Positions 20,852 to 29,725 of a DNA stretch of 64,000 nt are shown one piece after another. Location of the stretch: the NCBI RefSeq assembly GCF_001434315.1, contig NZ_AZFE01000031.1, forward strand, positions 652,084 to 716,083. Reading direction: 5' to 3'. This DNA is from Paucilactobacillus oligofermentans DSM 15707 = LMG 22743 (lineage in GTDB: Bacteria; Bacillota; Bacilli; Lactobacillales; Lactobacillaceae). The notes under the pieces are model-generated. The model was not told the origin of the DNA. It was given only the letters and a program-made list of their open reading frames with translations, and did not search any database. Made by a program: the position numbers and the translations under genes. Within the stretch, counting starts at the first letter, position 1, and every line of letters starts with the position of its first letter.

Positions 20852-22324
20852 TTATTTTTCAAAAAAATCATTAACGATTTCGACATCATCTAAATGATGT
20901 TTAGTGGTACCAATAATTTGGTAATCTTCGTGACCTTTACCGGCAATTAAAACAACATCGCCAGCAACGGCTTGTGATAAGGCGTAATTGATGGCTTCGC
21001 GACGGTCGATTTGACGAACATATTGATCAGCGTTCAAGTTGACAACCATATCATCAAGAATCATTTCGGGATCTTCAGTCCGTGGATTATCAGAGGTGAA
21101 GACTGGGTTGGTGGAATAATCAGTCGCAATTTGTGCCATGATTGGTCGCTTAAGGGCATCACGATCGCCACCACAGCCAACCACACAATAAACTTTACCT
21201 TTCGCAAAAGCGTTGATCGTTTCAAGGACATTTTGCAGGCCATCAGGGGTATGGGCGTAATCGACAATGGCCGTAACATCGGCATCATTAGGAACAACTT
21301 CAAAACGTCCACGGACCCCTTTAACGGTTTCTAATGATTGAATAATTTGTTCAGGGTCAATCCCATTAACATAGGCAGCTCCAAACGCTGCAAGGGAATT
21401 ATAAACGTTAAAATCACCCATTAGTTGGAGTTTAACGGGGTAAGTTTGGTTATCAATCGAAAGGTCATATTCAGTGCCGTGAGAAGTGACGCGGATGTTA
21501 GCGGCTTGAAGTAAGCCTTTGCCATGGGTTCCATAAGTTAAAATGTTGGCTGCGGTTTTATCTAATAATTTTACGCCCGCGGGATCATCAATATTAATGA
21601 CCGCATTTTTGGCCCATTGACCATCTGCAAAACTATTCCCTAGTTGAGAAAAGAGAAGGGTTTTAGCTGCAAAATAATTTTCAAAGGTTTTGTGATAATC
21701 TAAATGATCTTCGGTTAGATTAGTAAAAATGGCGGTGTCGAAATCAACACCCCAAACGCGACCTTGGACTAATGCGATTGAAGAAACTTCCATTGCGACC
21801 GAATTCACGTCAGCAGTAACCATTTCACTAAGAATGGATTGGACAGTGTGTGGATCAGGCGTGGTATTAATGGTGGGAATCTTAGTATCACCAATTTTGT
21901 TATACATGGTGCCAATAATCCCGGTTTTTTGACCAGCATCTTCCATAATTTGGCTGATCAAATGAGTAATGGTGGTTTTGCCATTCGTTCCAGTAACGCC
22001 AAAAGTAGTCAGCTTGGAACTAGGATTGCCATAAAAGCGAGTACTAATTTGAGCCAAGGCTTTATAAGTGTTGGGAACCATGATTACCCGGCTATGATCA
22101 GAAATTTCAACCGGTTTTTCAATCACAATTAATGCTGCCCCCGCATCAAGTGCTGCCTGGACGTGCTGATGACCATCAAAGTGACCACCAGAAATAGCGA
22201 CAAAACAGCACCCAGGTGTAATTGCACGCGTATCATTAACGACTTCATTGATATCAATGTGTTCTAGTTTTTCACTATCACAACGATTGATTTGTAATAA
22301 ATTAACTAAATTAGATGCTTGCAT
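20852..22324 (-). CDS. murE: UDP-MurNAc-tripeptide ligase MurE
   Basis: The 490-residue cytoplasmic ligase adds the third amino acid to the peptidoglycan stem peptide. ATP-binding motif GVTGTNGKTT is near residue 109, and the Mur signature is ENYFAAK with the carbamylated lysine region. The specificity motif reads SDNPRTEDP. DNPR is the pattern of meso-diaminopimelate-adding MurE, while lysine enzymes usually differ at the Arg. The substrate is therefore probably meso-DAP, but lactobacilli vary. Confidence 0.94.
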   Translation of the reverse strand: MQASNLVNLLQINRCDSEKLEHIDINEVVNDTRAITPGCCFVAISGGHFDGHQHVQAALDAGAALIVIEKPVEISDHSRVIMVPNTYKALAQISTRFYGNPSSKLTTFGVTGTNGKTTITHLISQIMEDAGQKTGIIGTMYNKIGDTKIPTINTTPDPHTVQSILSEMVTADVNSVAMEVSSIALVQGRVWGVDFDTAIFTNLTEDHLDYHKTFENYFAAKTLLFSQLGNSFADGQWAKNAVINIDDPAGVKLLDKTAANILTYGTHGKGLLQAANIRVTSHGTEYDLSIDNQTYPVKLQLMGDFNVYNSLAAFGAAYVNGIDPEQIIQSLETVKGVRGRFEVVPNDADVTAIVDYAHTPDGLQNVLETINAFAKGKVYCVVGCGGDRDALKRPIMAQIATDYSTNPVFTSDNPRTEDPEMILDDMVVNLNADQYVRQIDRREAINYALSQAVAGDVVLIAGKGHEDYQIIGTTKHHLDDVEIVNDFFEK

Positions 22325-22511
22325 CTGTATATTCTTCCTTCGATAAATAAATTTTCAATAATAATGATAATTTTAGCATGGTTGCCCCAGCTTATAAAGA
22401 CCAACCGGGATTAGATAGATTAAGTTTACCTTAATTTCAGGCAGATAATTTTAAGTGGATTTAGGATAGGCGTTATTATGTAAATAATATCAGATCTTTA
22501 ATGCTCGTTTA

Positions 22512-22540
22512 ATGACAGCGTTAATGAAAACCAGTATAAT
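22512..22540 (+). promoter_or_regulatory. asnB promoter
   Basis: ATGACA (22512-22517), a 17-base spacer and TATAAT (22535-22540), 35 bases before the asnB start. I see no riboswitch or T-box in the 250-base gap upstream. Confidence 0.65.
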
Positions 22541-22574
22541 ATAAGCATTGATTAAAAATTAGGAGAATATTATT

Positions 22575-24434
22575 ATGTGCGGTTTTGTTGGTGCAATTCA
22601 TCAAAATAACAGTGGTTCACAATTAGAAGATATTAAAGTTATGAATCAAGTGATTACTCATCGTGGTCCTGATGATGAAGGATATTTTGAAAATGAGGAT
22701 GTTACGTTAGGTTTTCGTCGCCTCAGTATCATCGACTTGAGCCATGGTGGACAACCATTATCTTATGACGAACAACGCTATTGGATTGTGTTTAATGGTG
22801 AAGTTTATAACTACGTTGAACTACGCGATGAACTTAAAGCGGATGGCTATGAGTTTAAGACAAGCAGTGATACCGAAGTTATTTTAGGAATGTATAAAAA
22901 ATATGGTGTCGAAACGGCCGCTAAGTTACGCGGGATGTTTGCATTTGTCATTATTGATACGCAAACGCATGAAGTCTATGGTGCTCGCGATCATTTTGGA
23001 ATTAAACCATTTCATTATGCGGAACAAGATGGTCAAGTTTATTTTGCGTCGGAAAAGAAATCAATTGTTAAACTATTAAATGATAAATCAGTTGATGATG
23101 CCGCGTTGCAACATTACATGACATTTCAATATGTTCCAGATCCATATACGATGAGTACGAACATTAAACGTCTTACACCAGGGCATTATTTTATTAAGCG
23201 TCCCGGCGAAGAGATGAAAATCACTAAATATTTTGAACCTAAGTTTACTCCTAAACCAGTTCAAGATGAAAATAAACTAGCTGAAAAAATTGCCGAATCA
23301 CTACATGATAGTGTTGCCAAACATATGCGAGCTGACGTAACCGTTGGATCATTCTTATCGGGGGGCGTTGATTCATCGATCATTGTTGCGCTTGCGCGTC
23401 AGATGAGCCCAAACATCAAAACATTTTCGGTTGGTTTTGCGCGTGAAGGCTATAGCGAAATTGATGTTGCTGAAGAAACCGCACAACGTCTAGATGTTGA
23501 AAATATTAGTAAAGTAATTACGCCAGAAGAGTTTGTTAAGGAATTTCCAAACTTTATGTACCATATGGATGATCCATTGGCTGATCCAGCCGCCGTGCCA
23601 CAATTTTTCCTTGCTAAGTTAGCCCGTCAATATTGTAAAGTTGCATTAACTGGTGAAGGTGCTGATGAATTATTTGGTGGTTATACGATTTATAACGAAC
23701 CTAATTCATTAAAAATGTTTGATTATTTCCCTAAGCCATTAAATGGGGCTATCAACAGTCTTGCTAGTAAATTACCAGCCGGTATGCGTGGTAAGAGCTT
23801 TTTAGAACGGGGGACAACTCCACTTGAGAAACGATTTGTTGGAAATGCTAAAATCTTCATGGAAGATGAAAAAGCCCAACTATTGAAACGTTATAATCCA
23901 GCGAATCCATATACCGTAATCACAAAACCATTTTATGATGCGACAACGAACTTAGATCCAATTAATCGAATGGAAGATGTTGATATGCATACTTGGTTAA
24001 TCGGTGATTTATTATTAAACGCTGATCGGACCACGATGGCTGCTAGTTTGGAATTAAGGACCCCATTTATTGATAAGGAAGTCTTTAAGGTTGCCTCAAC
24101 CATTCCAGCCGATATGAAAATAGCGCATAATACCACTAAGTACATTTTACGTAAGGCAGCAGAATCATTTACCCCAGATAATGTGCTTTATCGTAAAAAG
24201 CTTGGTTTCCCAGTACCAATTCGTTTTTGGTTGAAAAATGAATTACATGATTGGGCAGTCCAAACAATTAATGAATCTGAAGTTGATGATTATATTAATA
24301 AAGATTTTGTTTTGAAATTACTTGCAGACCATACAAATGGCGTTCGAGACAATTCACGTAAAATTTGGACGGTCCTAACGTTTATGGTTTGGCATCAAGT
24401 TTATATTGAAGGTAAATTTCCTAATTTAGTTTAG
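22575..24434 (+). CDS. asnB: Asparagine synthase (glutamine-hydrolysing)
   Basis: The 619-residue enzyme makes Asn from Asp using Gln as nitrogen donor, or in some lactobacilli amidates cell-wall precursors. The mature N-terminus has the nucleophile Cys2 (MCGFVGAI). The glutaminase domain runs to about residue 200 (FNGEVYN, RGMFAFVI, GARDHFGIKP). The synthetase has the PP-loop SGGVDSS near residue 265 and GEGADELFGGY. The L. plantarum AsnB1 family that amidates meso-DAP is of this type, which would fit the nearby murE; plain Asn synthesis is equally possible. Confidence 0.93.
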   Translation: MCGFVGAIHQNNSGSQLEDIKVMNQVITHRGPDDEGYFENEDVTLGFRRLSIIDLSHGGQPLSYDEQRYWIVFNGEVYNYVELRDELKADGYEFKTSSDTEVILGMYKKYGVETAAKLRGMFAFVIIDTQTHEVYGARDHFGIKPFHYAEQDGQVYFASEKKSIVKLLNDKSVDDAALQHYMTFQYVPDPYTMSTNIKRLTPGHYFIKRPGEEMKITKYFEPKFTPKPVQDENKLAEKIAESLHDSVAKHMRADVTVGSFLSGGVDSSIIVALARQMSPNIKTFSVGFAREGYSEIDVAEETAQRLDVENISKVITPEEFVKEFPNFMYHMDDPLADPAAVPQFFLAKLARQYCKVALTGEGADELFGGYTIYNEPNSLKMFDYFPKPLNGAINSLASKLPAGMRGKSFLERGTTPLEKRFVGNAKIFMEDEKAQLLKRYNPANPYTVITKPFYDATTNLDPINRMEDVDMHTWLIGDLLLNADRTTMAASLELRTPFIDKEVFKVASTIPADMKIAHNTTKYILRKAAESFTPDNVLYRKKLGFPVPIRFWLKNELHDWAVQTINESEVDDYINKDFVLKLLADHTNGVRDNSRKIWTVLTFMVWHQVYIEGKFPNLV

Positions 24435-24488
24435 ATAATTCTGATTGAGATTTACTTAGCAAACCTTTCAAAATTTTATCGCGACTCG

Positions 24489-24520
24489 TTCACAATTTCT
24501 TCACATGATCGCGGTATAGT
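24489..24520 (+). promoter_or_regulatory. Direct-repeat promoter of small RNA 1
   Basis: TTCACA (24489-24494), five bases, TTCACA (24500-24505), nine bases, then TATAGT (24515-24520). There is no consensus -35, and the 11-base repeat period is that of OmpR-family response regulators (PhoP, CiaR). The same layout stands before the second copy at 25446. Confidence 0.75.
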
Positions 24521-24526
24521 TACATC

Positions 24527-24647
24527 ATACCAATTAAACCAAACCTCTTTCATTTACTCCTCCAAAGTAATGAAGACAGTAGCTGGCAAGCAGCTACAAT
24601 CCTACTCCTAAAAGTCGATTAGCTTACCCGAGCTAATCGACTTTTTT
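24527..24647 (+). ncRNA. Small RNA 1 with anti-Shine-Dalgarno loop
   Basis: About 120 bases in the 373-base gap between asnB and the L,D-transpeptidase gene; no ORF of note. It begins with an unpaired ATCATACCAATTAAAC-like segment. Hairpin 1 (24547-24575) presents the loop CCTCCAA (24559-24565). Hairpin 2 is GTAGCTG/CAGCTAC (about 24579-24597). The terminator is AAAGTCGATTAGCT (24611-24624) with its complement and six T. A paralogue lies 957 bases downstream, and the stems are preserved by compensating changes. Probable role: base-pairing to ribosome sites of target mRNAs. Confidence 0.8.
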
Positions 24648-24807
24648 ATTAATATTAAGTTGATTATGCTAGATTTGATGCAATATATTAAAAGTACATA
24701 AAGTTATTGTAAATTTGGGAGCTAATGGGTTGATATGATAGAAATTGACTTGAATTATTGTTAAAATTAGATACTGATAAAAGTAAGTTGTATTAAAGAG
24801 GATACCA

Positions 24808-25419
24808 ATGAACAAAAAAGTTAAACAATTAACAGGAATAACAATTATTTTATTTTTGGCAATGATTTTGATTGTCACTTTTAGCGTACATGAAACTGAG
24901 TATGCGGCAACGACAAATAATACCAATAAGACTGAAAAATCAACTACAACGAAAAGTTCAGTTATGAATAAAGTTAACTGGAAAAAATCGTCAGAAAAAG
25001 TTGCTTATCCTGATTTAAGTAAATATCCGAATGCGTGGATTCACGTTTCGCTGGCTAAAAATCGAACCTACATTATGAATGGCAATGATGTTTTATATAC
25101 TATGTATTGTTCAACCGGTAGCGGTGGGGATAATGCAACCCCAACGGGTACGTATTATATTCAAGCAGAACGGGGAACATCATTTTATAGTGCCAAGGGT
25201 GGCGAAGGTGCCAATTATTGGGTCAGTTGGAAAGATCATGGTGTTTACTTATTCCATACGGTTCCGGTAGACGAAAATGGTAATTATATCTTAAGTGAAG
25301 CCAAAGAATTAGGAAAAGAATCTAATTCGCATGGTTGCGTTCGGTTATCAGTACCTGATGCTAAATGGATTTATAATAATGTTCCTGAGGGTATGAAAGT
25401 ATCCATTACAAAAAATTAG
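24808..25419 (+). CDS. L,D-transpeptidase (YkuD domain)
   Basis: The 203-residue protein has an N-terminal membrane anchor or signal (residues 8-30), a Thr/Ser-rich linker, and a YkuD catalytic domain (about 72-203) with the active-site motif SHGCVRLS near residue 175. L,D-transpeptidases make 3-3 peptidoglycan cross-links, attach proteins or trim stem peptides outside the membrane. The gene is flanked on both sides by the paired small RNA genes, and a possible promoter (TTGACT, 17 bases, TAGATA) lies upstream. Confidence 0.92.
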   Translation: MNKKVKQLTGITIILFLAMILIVTFSVHETEYAATTNNTNKTEKSTTTKSSVMNKVNWKKSSEKVAYPDLSKYPNAWIHVSLAKNRTYIMNGNDVLYTMYCSTGSGGDNATPTGTYYIQAERGTSFYSAKGGEGANYWVSWKDHGVYLFHTVPVDENGNYILSEAKELGKESNSHGCVRLSVPDAKWIYNNVPEGMKVSITKN

Positions 25420-25445
25420 ATTCTTTACTAATTGATGATAATAAC

Positions 25446-25477
25446 TTCATAATTTCTTCACAAGAAGTGGCTATGAT
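25446..25477 (+). promoter_or_regulatory. Direct-repeat promoter of small RNA 2
   Basis: TTCATA (25446-25451), the same five bases ATTTC as in copy 1, TTCACA (25457-25462), nine bases and TATGAT (25472-25477). The spacing is identical to copy 1 although the nine-base spacer differs completely, which argues for selection on the repeat. Confidence 0.75.
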
Positions 25478-25483
25478 TGCATC

Positions 25484-25602
25484 ATACCAATTAAACTTCT
25501 TTTCACTTACTCCTCCAAAGTAATGAAAAGCGTAACTGATTTATCGGTTACAATCTCACTTAACTGAAAGTCGATTAGTTTCCCCAAGCTAATCGGCTTT
25601 TG
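25484..25602 (+). ncRNA. Small RNA 2 with anti-Shine-Dalgarno loop
   Basis: A paralogue of the RNA at 24527. It shares the start ATCATACCAATTAAAC and hairpin 1 with loop CCTCCAA (25512-25518) on a longer, nearly perfect 12-bp stem (CTTTTCA, TTACT / AGTAATGAAAAG). Hairpin 2 has a different sequence but the same position (GTAACTGAT/ATCGGTTAC, 25532-25551). The terminator AAAGTCGATTAG with its complement ends near 25602. The conserved loop and the varying stem sequence fit a base-pairing regulator. Confidence 0.8.
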
Positions 25603-25661
25603 TATGTTTCGTTGAAAGTGTATAATTGTCGATATAACAGATAACTATTAGAGGTGATATT

Positions 25662-26291
25662 GTGAATAATCAAGACCCCAATACCCGTGTAGGGCGACAT
25701 TCCAAAGCAACAGAACCATCAAAAAAGTCTACGCCTAAAAGTCCCTTTTATGGTGAAAGTCGAGCAGCACGAAAAGCTGACAAGGCTGATCGAAAAAAGA
25801 AAGGTTCGAAAAAGCCACATAAAAAATTAAAACCAATTAAAATTATTTTATTATCATTAGTTGCGATCTTGGTAATCATGATTGTTGTGTTTGCAATTAA
25901 ACAACGCGATCCAATTTCAACAACTCGTGAATCAGACGTTGTATCAAGTTCTAGTTCAAAAAAGAAAGTAAGTAGTTCGAAAAAGAAAGTAAGTAGTTCG
26001 AAAAAGAAGACAAGCAGTGTTAAGAGTAGTAGCAAGACAAGTAGTTCAACTAATTATCAAGCACAATACTCGACTAATGCCGCTGCTTCTAGTTCCCGTG
26101 CGGCTGCACAATCAGCTTATAATCAGTCAGTTGCTAATTCGCAAGCGGCGAGTTCCAAGGCAGCAGCTGACTCACAGTCTGCAGCCGAAGCTTCTCGAAA
26201 AAATCAAGAAGCTCAAGAGTCTTCACTCGCAGCTGCGCAATCATCAGCCGAAGCGTCATCTAATGCCCAGACACAGACAAGTAAGCCATAA
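25662..26291 (+). CDS. Ser-rich membrane-anchored protein of unknown function
   Basis: The 209-residue protein starts at GTG. It has a Lys/Arg-rich cytoplasmic N-terminus (residues 1-58), one membrane helix (about 58-80, IILLSLVAILVIMIVVFAI), then a low-complexity outer part of Ser, Lys, Ala and Gln, including a three-fold SSSKKK repeat. No domain is recognised and the extracellular half looks disordered. Its position after the L,D-transpeptidase and small RNAs suggests an envelope role, without proof. Confidence 0.75.
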   Translation: MNNQDPNTRVGRHSKATEPSKKSTPKSPFYGESRAARKADKADRKKKGSKKPHKKLKPIKIILLSLVAILVIMIVVFAIKQRDPISTTRESDVVSSSSSKKKVSSSKKKVSSSKKKTSSVKSSSKTSSSTNYQAQYSTNAAASSSRAAAQSAYNQSVANSQAASSKAAADSQSAAEASRKNQEAQESSLAAAQSSAEASSNAQTQTSKP

Positions 26292-26310
26292 TAATATTTA
26301 TATTTTTGCT

Positions 26311-26353
26311 CCATTGAAAATTCAATTAATTGAATTTTCAATGGATTTTTTTT
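26311..26353 (+). terminator. Perfect-palindrome terminator
   Basis: Two 17-base perfectly complementary arms (CCATTGAAAATTCAATT, 26311-26327, and its complement 26328-26344) with no spacer, followed by eight T. It ends the Ser-rich protein gene. Confidence 0.85.
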
Positions 26354-26411
26354 ATTTAAAAAATAATTAAATAGTTTCAATTTGTGATATTTATTCATAA
26401 TTATCTTTAAT

Positions 26412-26460
26412 TACATGATTAAAATGCTGTGATAATATCTTTTAAAGAAAGCGCTTTCTA
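26412..26460 (+). promoter_or_regulatory. GH42 operon promoter with cre site
   Basis: TTACAT (26412-26417), a 16-base spacer and TAATAT (26434-26439). AGAAAGCGCTTTCT (26447-26460) is a perfect palindromic cre site right at the expected transcription start, so CcpA should repress the operon when a preferred sugar is present. Confidence 0.75.
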
Positions 26461-26483
26461 AGAAATGATTAGGAGTTATTATT

Positions 26484-28496
26484 TTGGAAATTAAAAATCA
26501 AGCAACTTTTTTGTATGGAGGAGATTATAATCCAGAACAATGGCCAGAAGAAACGTGGCAACTGGATATCGATAAATTAAAAACCGCAAAAATAAATGTA
26601 GCAACAATAAATGTATTTTCTTGGGCTATTTTGGAATATGCAGAAGGAAAATATAATTTCACAATGCTGGATAAAATTATTAAACTTTTATCCGATAATG
26701 ATATTAAAATTATTTTAGCAACATCGACAGCCGCGATGCCAGCTTGGATGATAAAAAAATATCCTGACATTTCAAGGGTTAATACAAATGGCATTCGTCA
26801 AAAACATGGTAAAAGACATAATGCATGTCCTAATAGTTTGAATTATAAAAGACTATCCCTGGGATTGGTTGCTGAATTAGCTAAGCGATATTATAACTTA
26901 GATAACATGGTCTGTTGGCACGTATCTAATGAATATGAAGGATATTGTTACTGTGATAATTGTGCAAGAAAATTTAGAATTTGGTTAAAAAGTAAATACA
27001 AAGATATCACTAATCTAAATCAAAAGTGGAATAGTAATTTTTGGAGTCATACATATTATGACTGGGATGAAATTAATCCACCGATGAAAATTTCAGATTT
27101 ATTTGATAATGGTAAACCAGTATTAAGTGGTGCAGCGCTTGATTATCAAAGATTTCAGTCGGACAGCTTATTAAATAATTACTGTGTTGAAAGAGATTGT
27201 ATTAAAAAATATGATCAAAATCATGCAATAACGACTAATTTAATGGGCTCTAAAAAAGATCTGGATTACTTTAAGTGGGCAAAAGAGATGGACATCGTTT
27301 CATGGGATAATTACCCGGAATCTAAAGAACCAATTAGTAATACTGCAATGCAACATGATCTTATGCGCGGTCTTAAACAGGCGCCTTTTTTGCTAATGGA
27401 ACAAACTCCAAATCAGCAAAACTGGTATCCATATAATGCATTAAAAAAGCCTGGTGAAATGAGGATGCTAAGCTATCAAGCAATTGCACATGGAGCTAGT
27501 AGTGTTCAGTTTTTTCAGCTTAAACAAGCTAAAAGTGGTGCAGAAAAGTTTCATGGTTCTGTGTTAACACATAGTAATAGTGTTAATACTCGTACTTTTA
27601 AAGAAGTAAAGAATTTAGGTAATGAATTGTCTAAATTATCAGGCTCAATGCAACATGCACGTAACATTGCCAAAGTTGCGATAGTTTTTGATTGGGAAAG
27701 TTATTGGGGGATTGAAAATTCAATTGGTCCTTTGGAAAACTTGAGTTATGTTAATGAAATTCAAAGATTTTATAAAGCGTTTTATGATTGTGGAATTTCA
27801 GTTGATATTATTTCACAAAACGATAATTTACAAGATTATTCAGTAGTGGTAGCTCCAGTTTTATATATGATGAAACCTAGTTTTATTAGTGAAATAACTG
27901 GATTTGTTGAAAATGGTGGTAGGTTTGTTACATCGTATCTTTCGTGTTTAGCTGATGAAAATGACAACATCTATAGTGGTGGATATTTGGAACCATTAAG
28001 AGAAGTTCTTGGAATTCAAGTTGATGAAAGAGATGCACGATCAGCAGATGAAGAAATAAATATATTAGATGATTGTAATAATGAAATAGGTACTACAGAT
28101 GGTGTATGTGATTTAGTCGTAGCTGATCATGCAGATGTTTGGGCTAAATATTCAGGTAATATTTTTTATGACAATACACCGGTAATTACTAAAAATAACT
28201 ATGGTAAAGGTCAAGCGATATATTGTGGATCAATGATTGATGAAAAAGGAATGTACAGCTTAGTAAAACGTATTTGTAGCGGAACTGATGTGATTATTAA
28301 GCAAGCGAATGAAGTTGAAATATCTATTAGATCAACAAAAAATGAAAACTTTTATTTCATTATTAATACGAGTGATAGTGAAATAAAGATTGATAATCCA
28401 TGTATTTCTGCTGAAGTTTTACTTTCAGATTTAAAGGTTGGAAAACAAATAAATTTAAAGAGTTTTGGTGTAGTAATTTTACGGGAATCAAAATAG
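26484..28496 (+). CDS. Beta-galactosidase, GH42 family
   Basis: The 670-residue intracellular enzyme opens with the GH42 signature LYGGDYNPEQWPEETW. The acid/base Glu is in WHVSNEYEGYC and the nucleophile Glu is in LLMEQTPNQQNW. The zinc-binding cysteines CYCDNC are present. It removes terminal beta-galactosyl units from oligosaccharides; GH42 enzymes often prefer plant galacto-oligosaccharides to lactose. Start TTG follows AGGAG by eight bases. It heads a four-gene operon (MFS, GH5, AraC) with gaps of 6-27 bases. AGA and ATA codons are frequent, unlike the core genes. Confidence 0.93.
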   Translation: MEIKNQATFLYGGDYNPEQWPEETWQLDIDKLKTAKINVATINVFSWAILEYAEGKYNFTMLDKIIKLLSDNDIKIILATSTAAMPAWMIKKYPDISRVNTNGIRQKHGKRHNACPNSLNYKRLSLGLVAELAKRYYNLDNMVCWHVSNEYEGYCYCDNCARKFRIWLKSKYKDITNLNQKWNSNFWSHTYYDWDEINPPMKISDLFDNGKPVLSGAALDYQRFQSDSLLNNYCVERDCIKKYDQNHAITTNLMGSKKDLDYFKWAKEMDIVSWDNYPESKEPISNTAMQHDLMRGLKQAPFLLMEQTPNQQNWYPYNALKKPGEMRMLSYQAIAHGASSVQFFQLKQAKSGAEKFHGSVLTHSNSVNTRTFKEVKNLGNELSKLSGSMQHARNIAKVAIVFDWESYWGIENSIGPLENLSYVNEIQRFYKAFYDCGISVDIISQNDNLQDYSVVVAPVLYMMKPSFISEITGFVENGGRFVTSYLSCLADENDNIYSGGYLEPLREVLGIQVDERDARSADEEINILDDCNNEIGTTDGVCDLVVADHADVWAKYSGNIFYDNTPVITKNNYGKGQAIYCGSMIDEKGMYSLVKRICSGTDVIIKQANEVEISIRSTKNENFYFIINTSDSEIKIDNPCISAEVLLSDLKVGKQINLKSFGVVILRESK

Positions 28497-28511
28497 AAAT
28501 GGAGAAGTAAG

Positions 28512-29711
28512 ATGGATAAATCACAAATTCAAAATACGGATAAACATTCAGTAATGATGAAAGTTTCATTATTGTCAATTTCAATTATTTTAACATCGGG
28601 TACTGCAATCGCGGCTACAATACCAAGCTGGTTAAAAGCATTTCCTGACGTAGCTAGGTCTAATGTAGAATTGTTGCAGACGTTACCATCGATTTCTGTT
28701 GTTTTTGCAACATTATTTAGTTCATGGTTGGCTAAATGGATTGGTGTTAAAAGAACGGTTATTTTAGGATTATTGATTGCTGGTTTTGCCGGAACTGCTC
28801 CAGCTTGGACAACTAATTATTCCGTATTTTTTGGTTCAAGATTGTTATTGGGAGTTGGTTTTGGTTTAGTTAATTCATATGCAGTCAGTTTAATAGGTAT
28901 GTTTTTTAATGGTCAAGAAAAAGCTAATATGATGGGATTTAGAGGATCTTGTGAAAAATTAGGGAGTTCAATTACTACTTTTGTTGCTTCTGAATTATTA
29001 ATTGCTTTTAATTGGCACGCTTCGTTTTGGGTCTATGGTTTAGCATTTATTATGACAATTTTATTTGCTTTAAATGTACCGGAGCCTGATGAAGATATGA
29101 AAAATGTTCAAGTTGATCACGAAAAGAAAAAGCAAAAAGTTAATGGTAAAGTTATTTTTTGGACGATGTTTTGTGTTTTATATTTAATTCCAATTATTGC
29201 ATCATACACTCGAATTACAGAATTAGTTACAACTAATGGATATATAACGATTGGAAAAGTTGCAATTATCTTGAGTTTAGCGCAATTTGGTGGAGTATTA
29301 ACTGGAGTGATCTTTGGTGAATTATTAAAATTATTAAAATATACATTTTTGCCAATTACATTAGCATTTACTGGAGTAAGTCAATTAATGATAGCTATGT
29401 CTTCAAACGCAATTGTAATTGGTGCAGGAGTTATTTTAACTAGTACGATTTCGGGAATTGTTGTGACATATGTATTTAATATTGGGGCTGAAATTACGCC
29501 GAAGAATTCTTTGAACTTAACTACATCATTGATGATTGTTGGCTGTAACATTGGATCATTTATTACGCCATTAATTTTAGGATGGATTGGAATGTTTCAT
29601 CCAAGTAGTGATTTAGCGTTTACTTTCTATTTCTTTGGTTGGCTATTAGTAGTTGCGGGAATTTTAATGTTCTTTGTAGTTAAGCCATTGTCTGTAAAAA
29701 GTGAAAAATAG
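28512..29711 (+). CDS. MFS transporter of the GH42-GH5 operon
   Basis: The 399-residue protein has 12 predicted membrane helices with a charged central loop near residue 200 (DEDMKNVQVDHEKKKQK). Loop 2-3 is LAKWIGVKRTVILG, a recognisable MFS motif. It lies 15 bases after the GH42 gene and 14 before the GH5 gene, so it most likely imports the oligosaccharide these enzymes split, but the family (CynX/NarK-like) does not fix the substrate. Confidence 0.82.
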   Translation: MDKSQIQNTDKHSVMMKVSLLSISIILTSGTAIAATIPSWLKAFPDVARSNVELLQTLPSISVVFATLFSSWLAKWIGVKRTVILGLLIAGFAGTAPAWTTNYSVFFGSRLLLGVGFGLVNSYAVSLIGMFFNGQEKANMMGFRGSCEKLGSSITTFVASELLIAFNWHASFWVYGLAFIMTILFALNVPEPDEDMKNVQVDHEKKKQKVNGKVIFWTMFCVLYLIPIIASYTRITELVTTNGYITIGKVAIILSLAQFGGVLTGVIFGELLKLLKYTFLPITLAFTGVSQLMIAMSSNAIVIGAGVILTSTISGIVVTYVFNIGAEITPKNSLNLTTSLMIVGCNIGSFITPLILGWIGMFHPSSDLAFTFYFFGWLLVVAGILMFFVVKPLSVKSEK

Positions 29712-29725
29712 CGGAGGAAATAATA

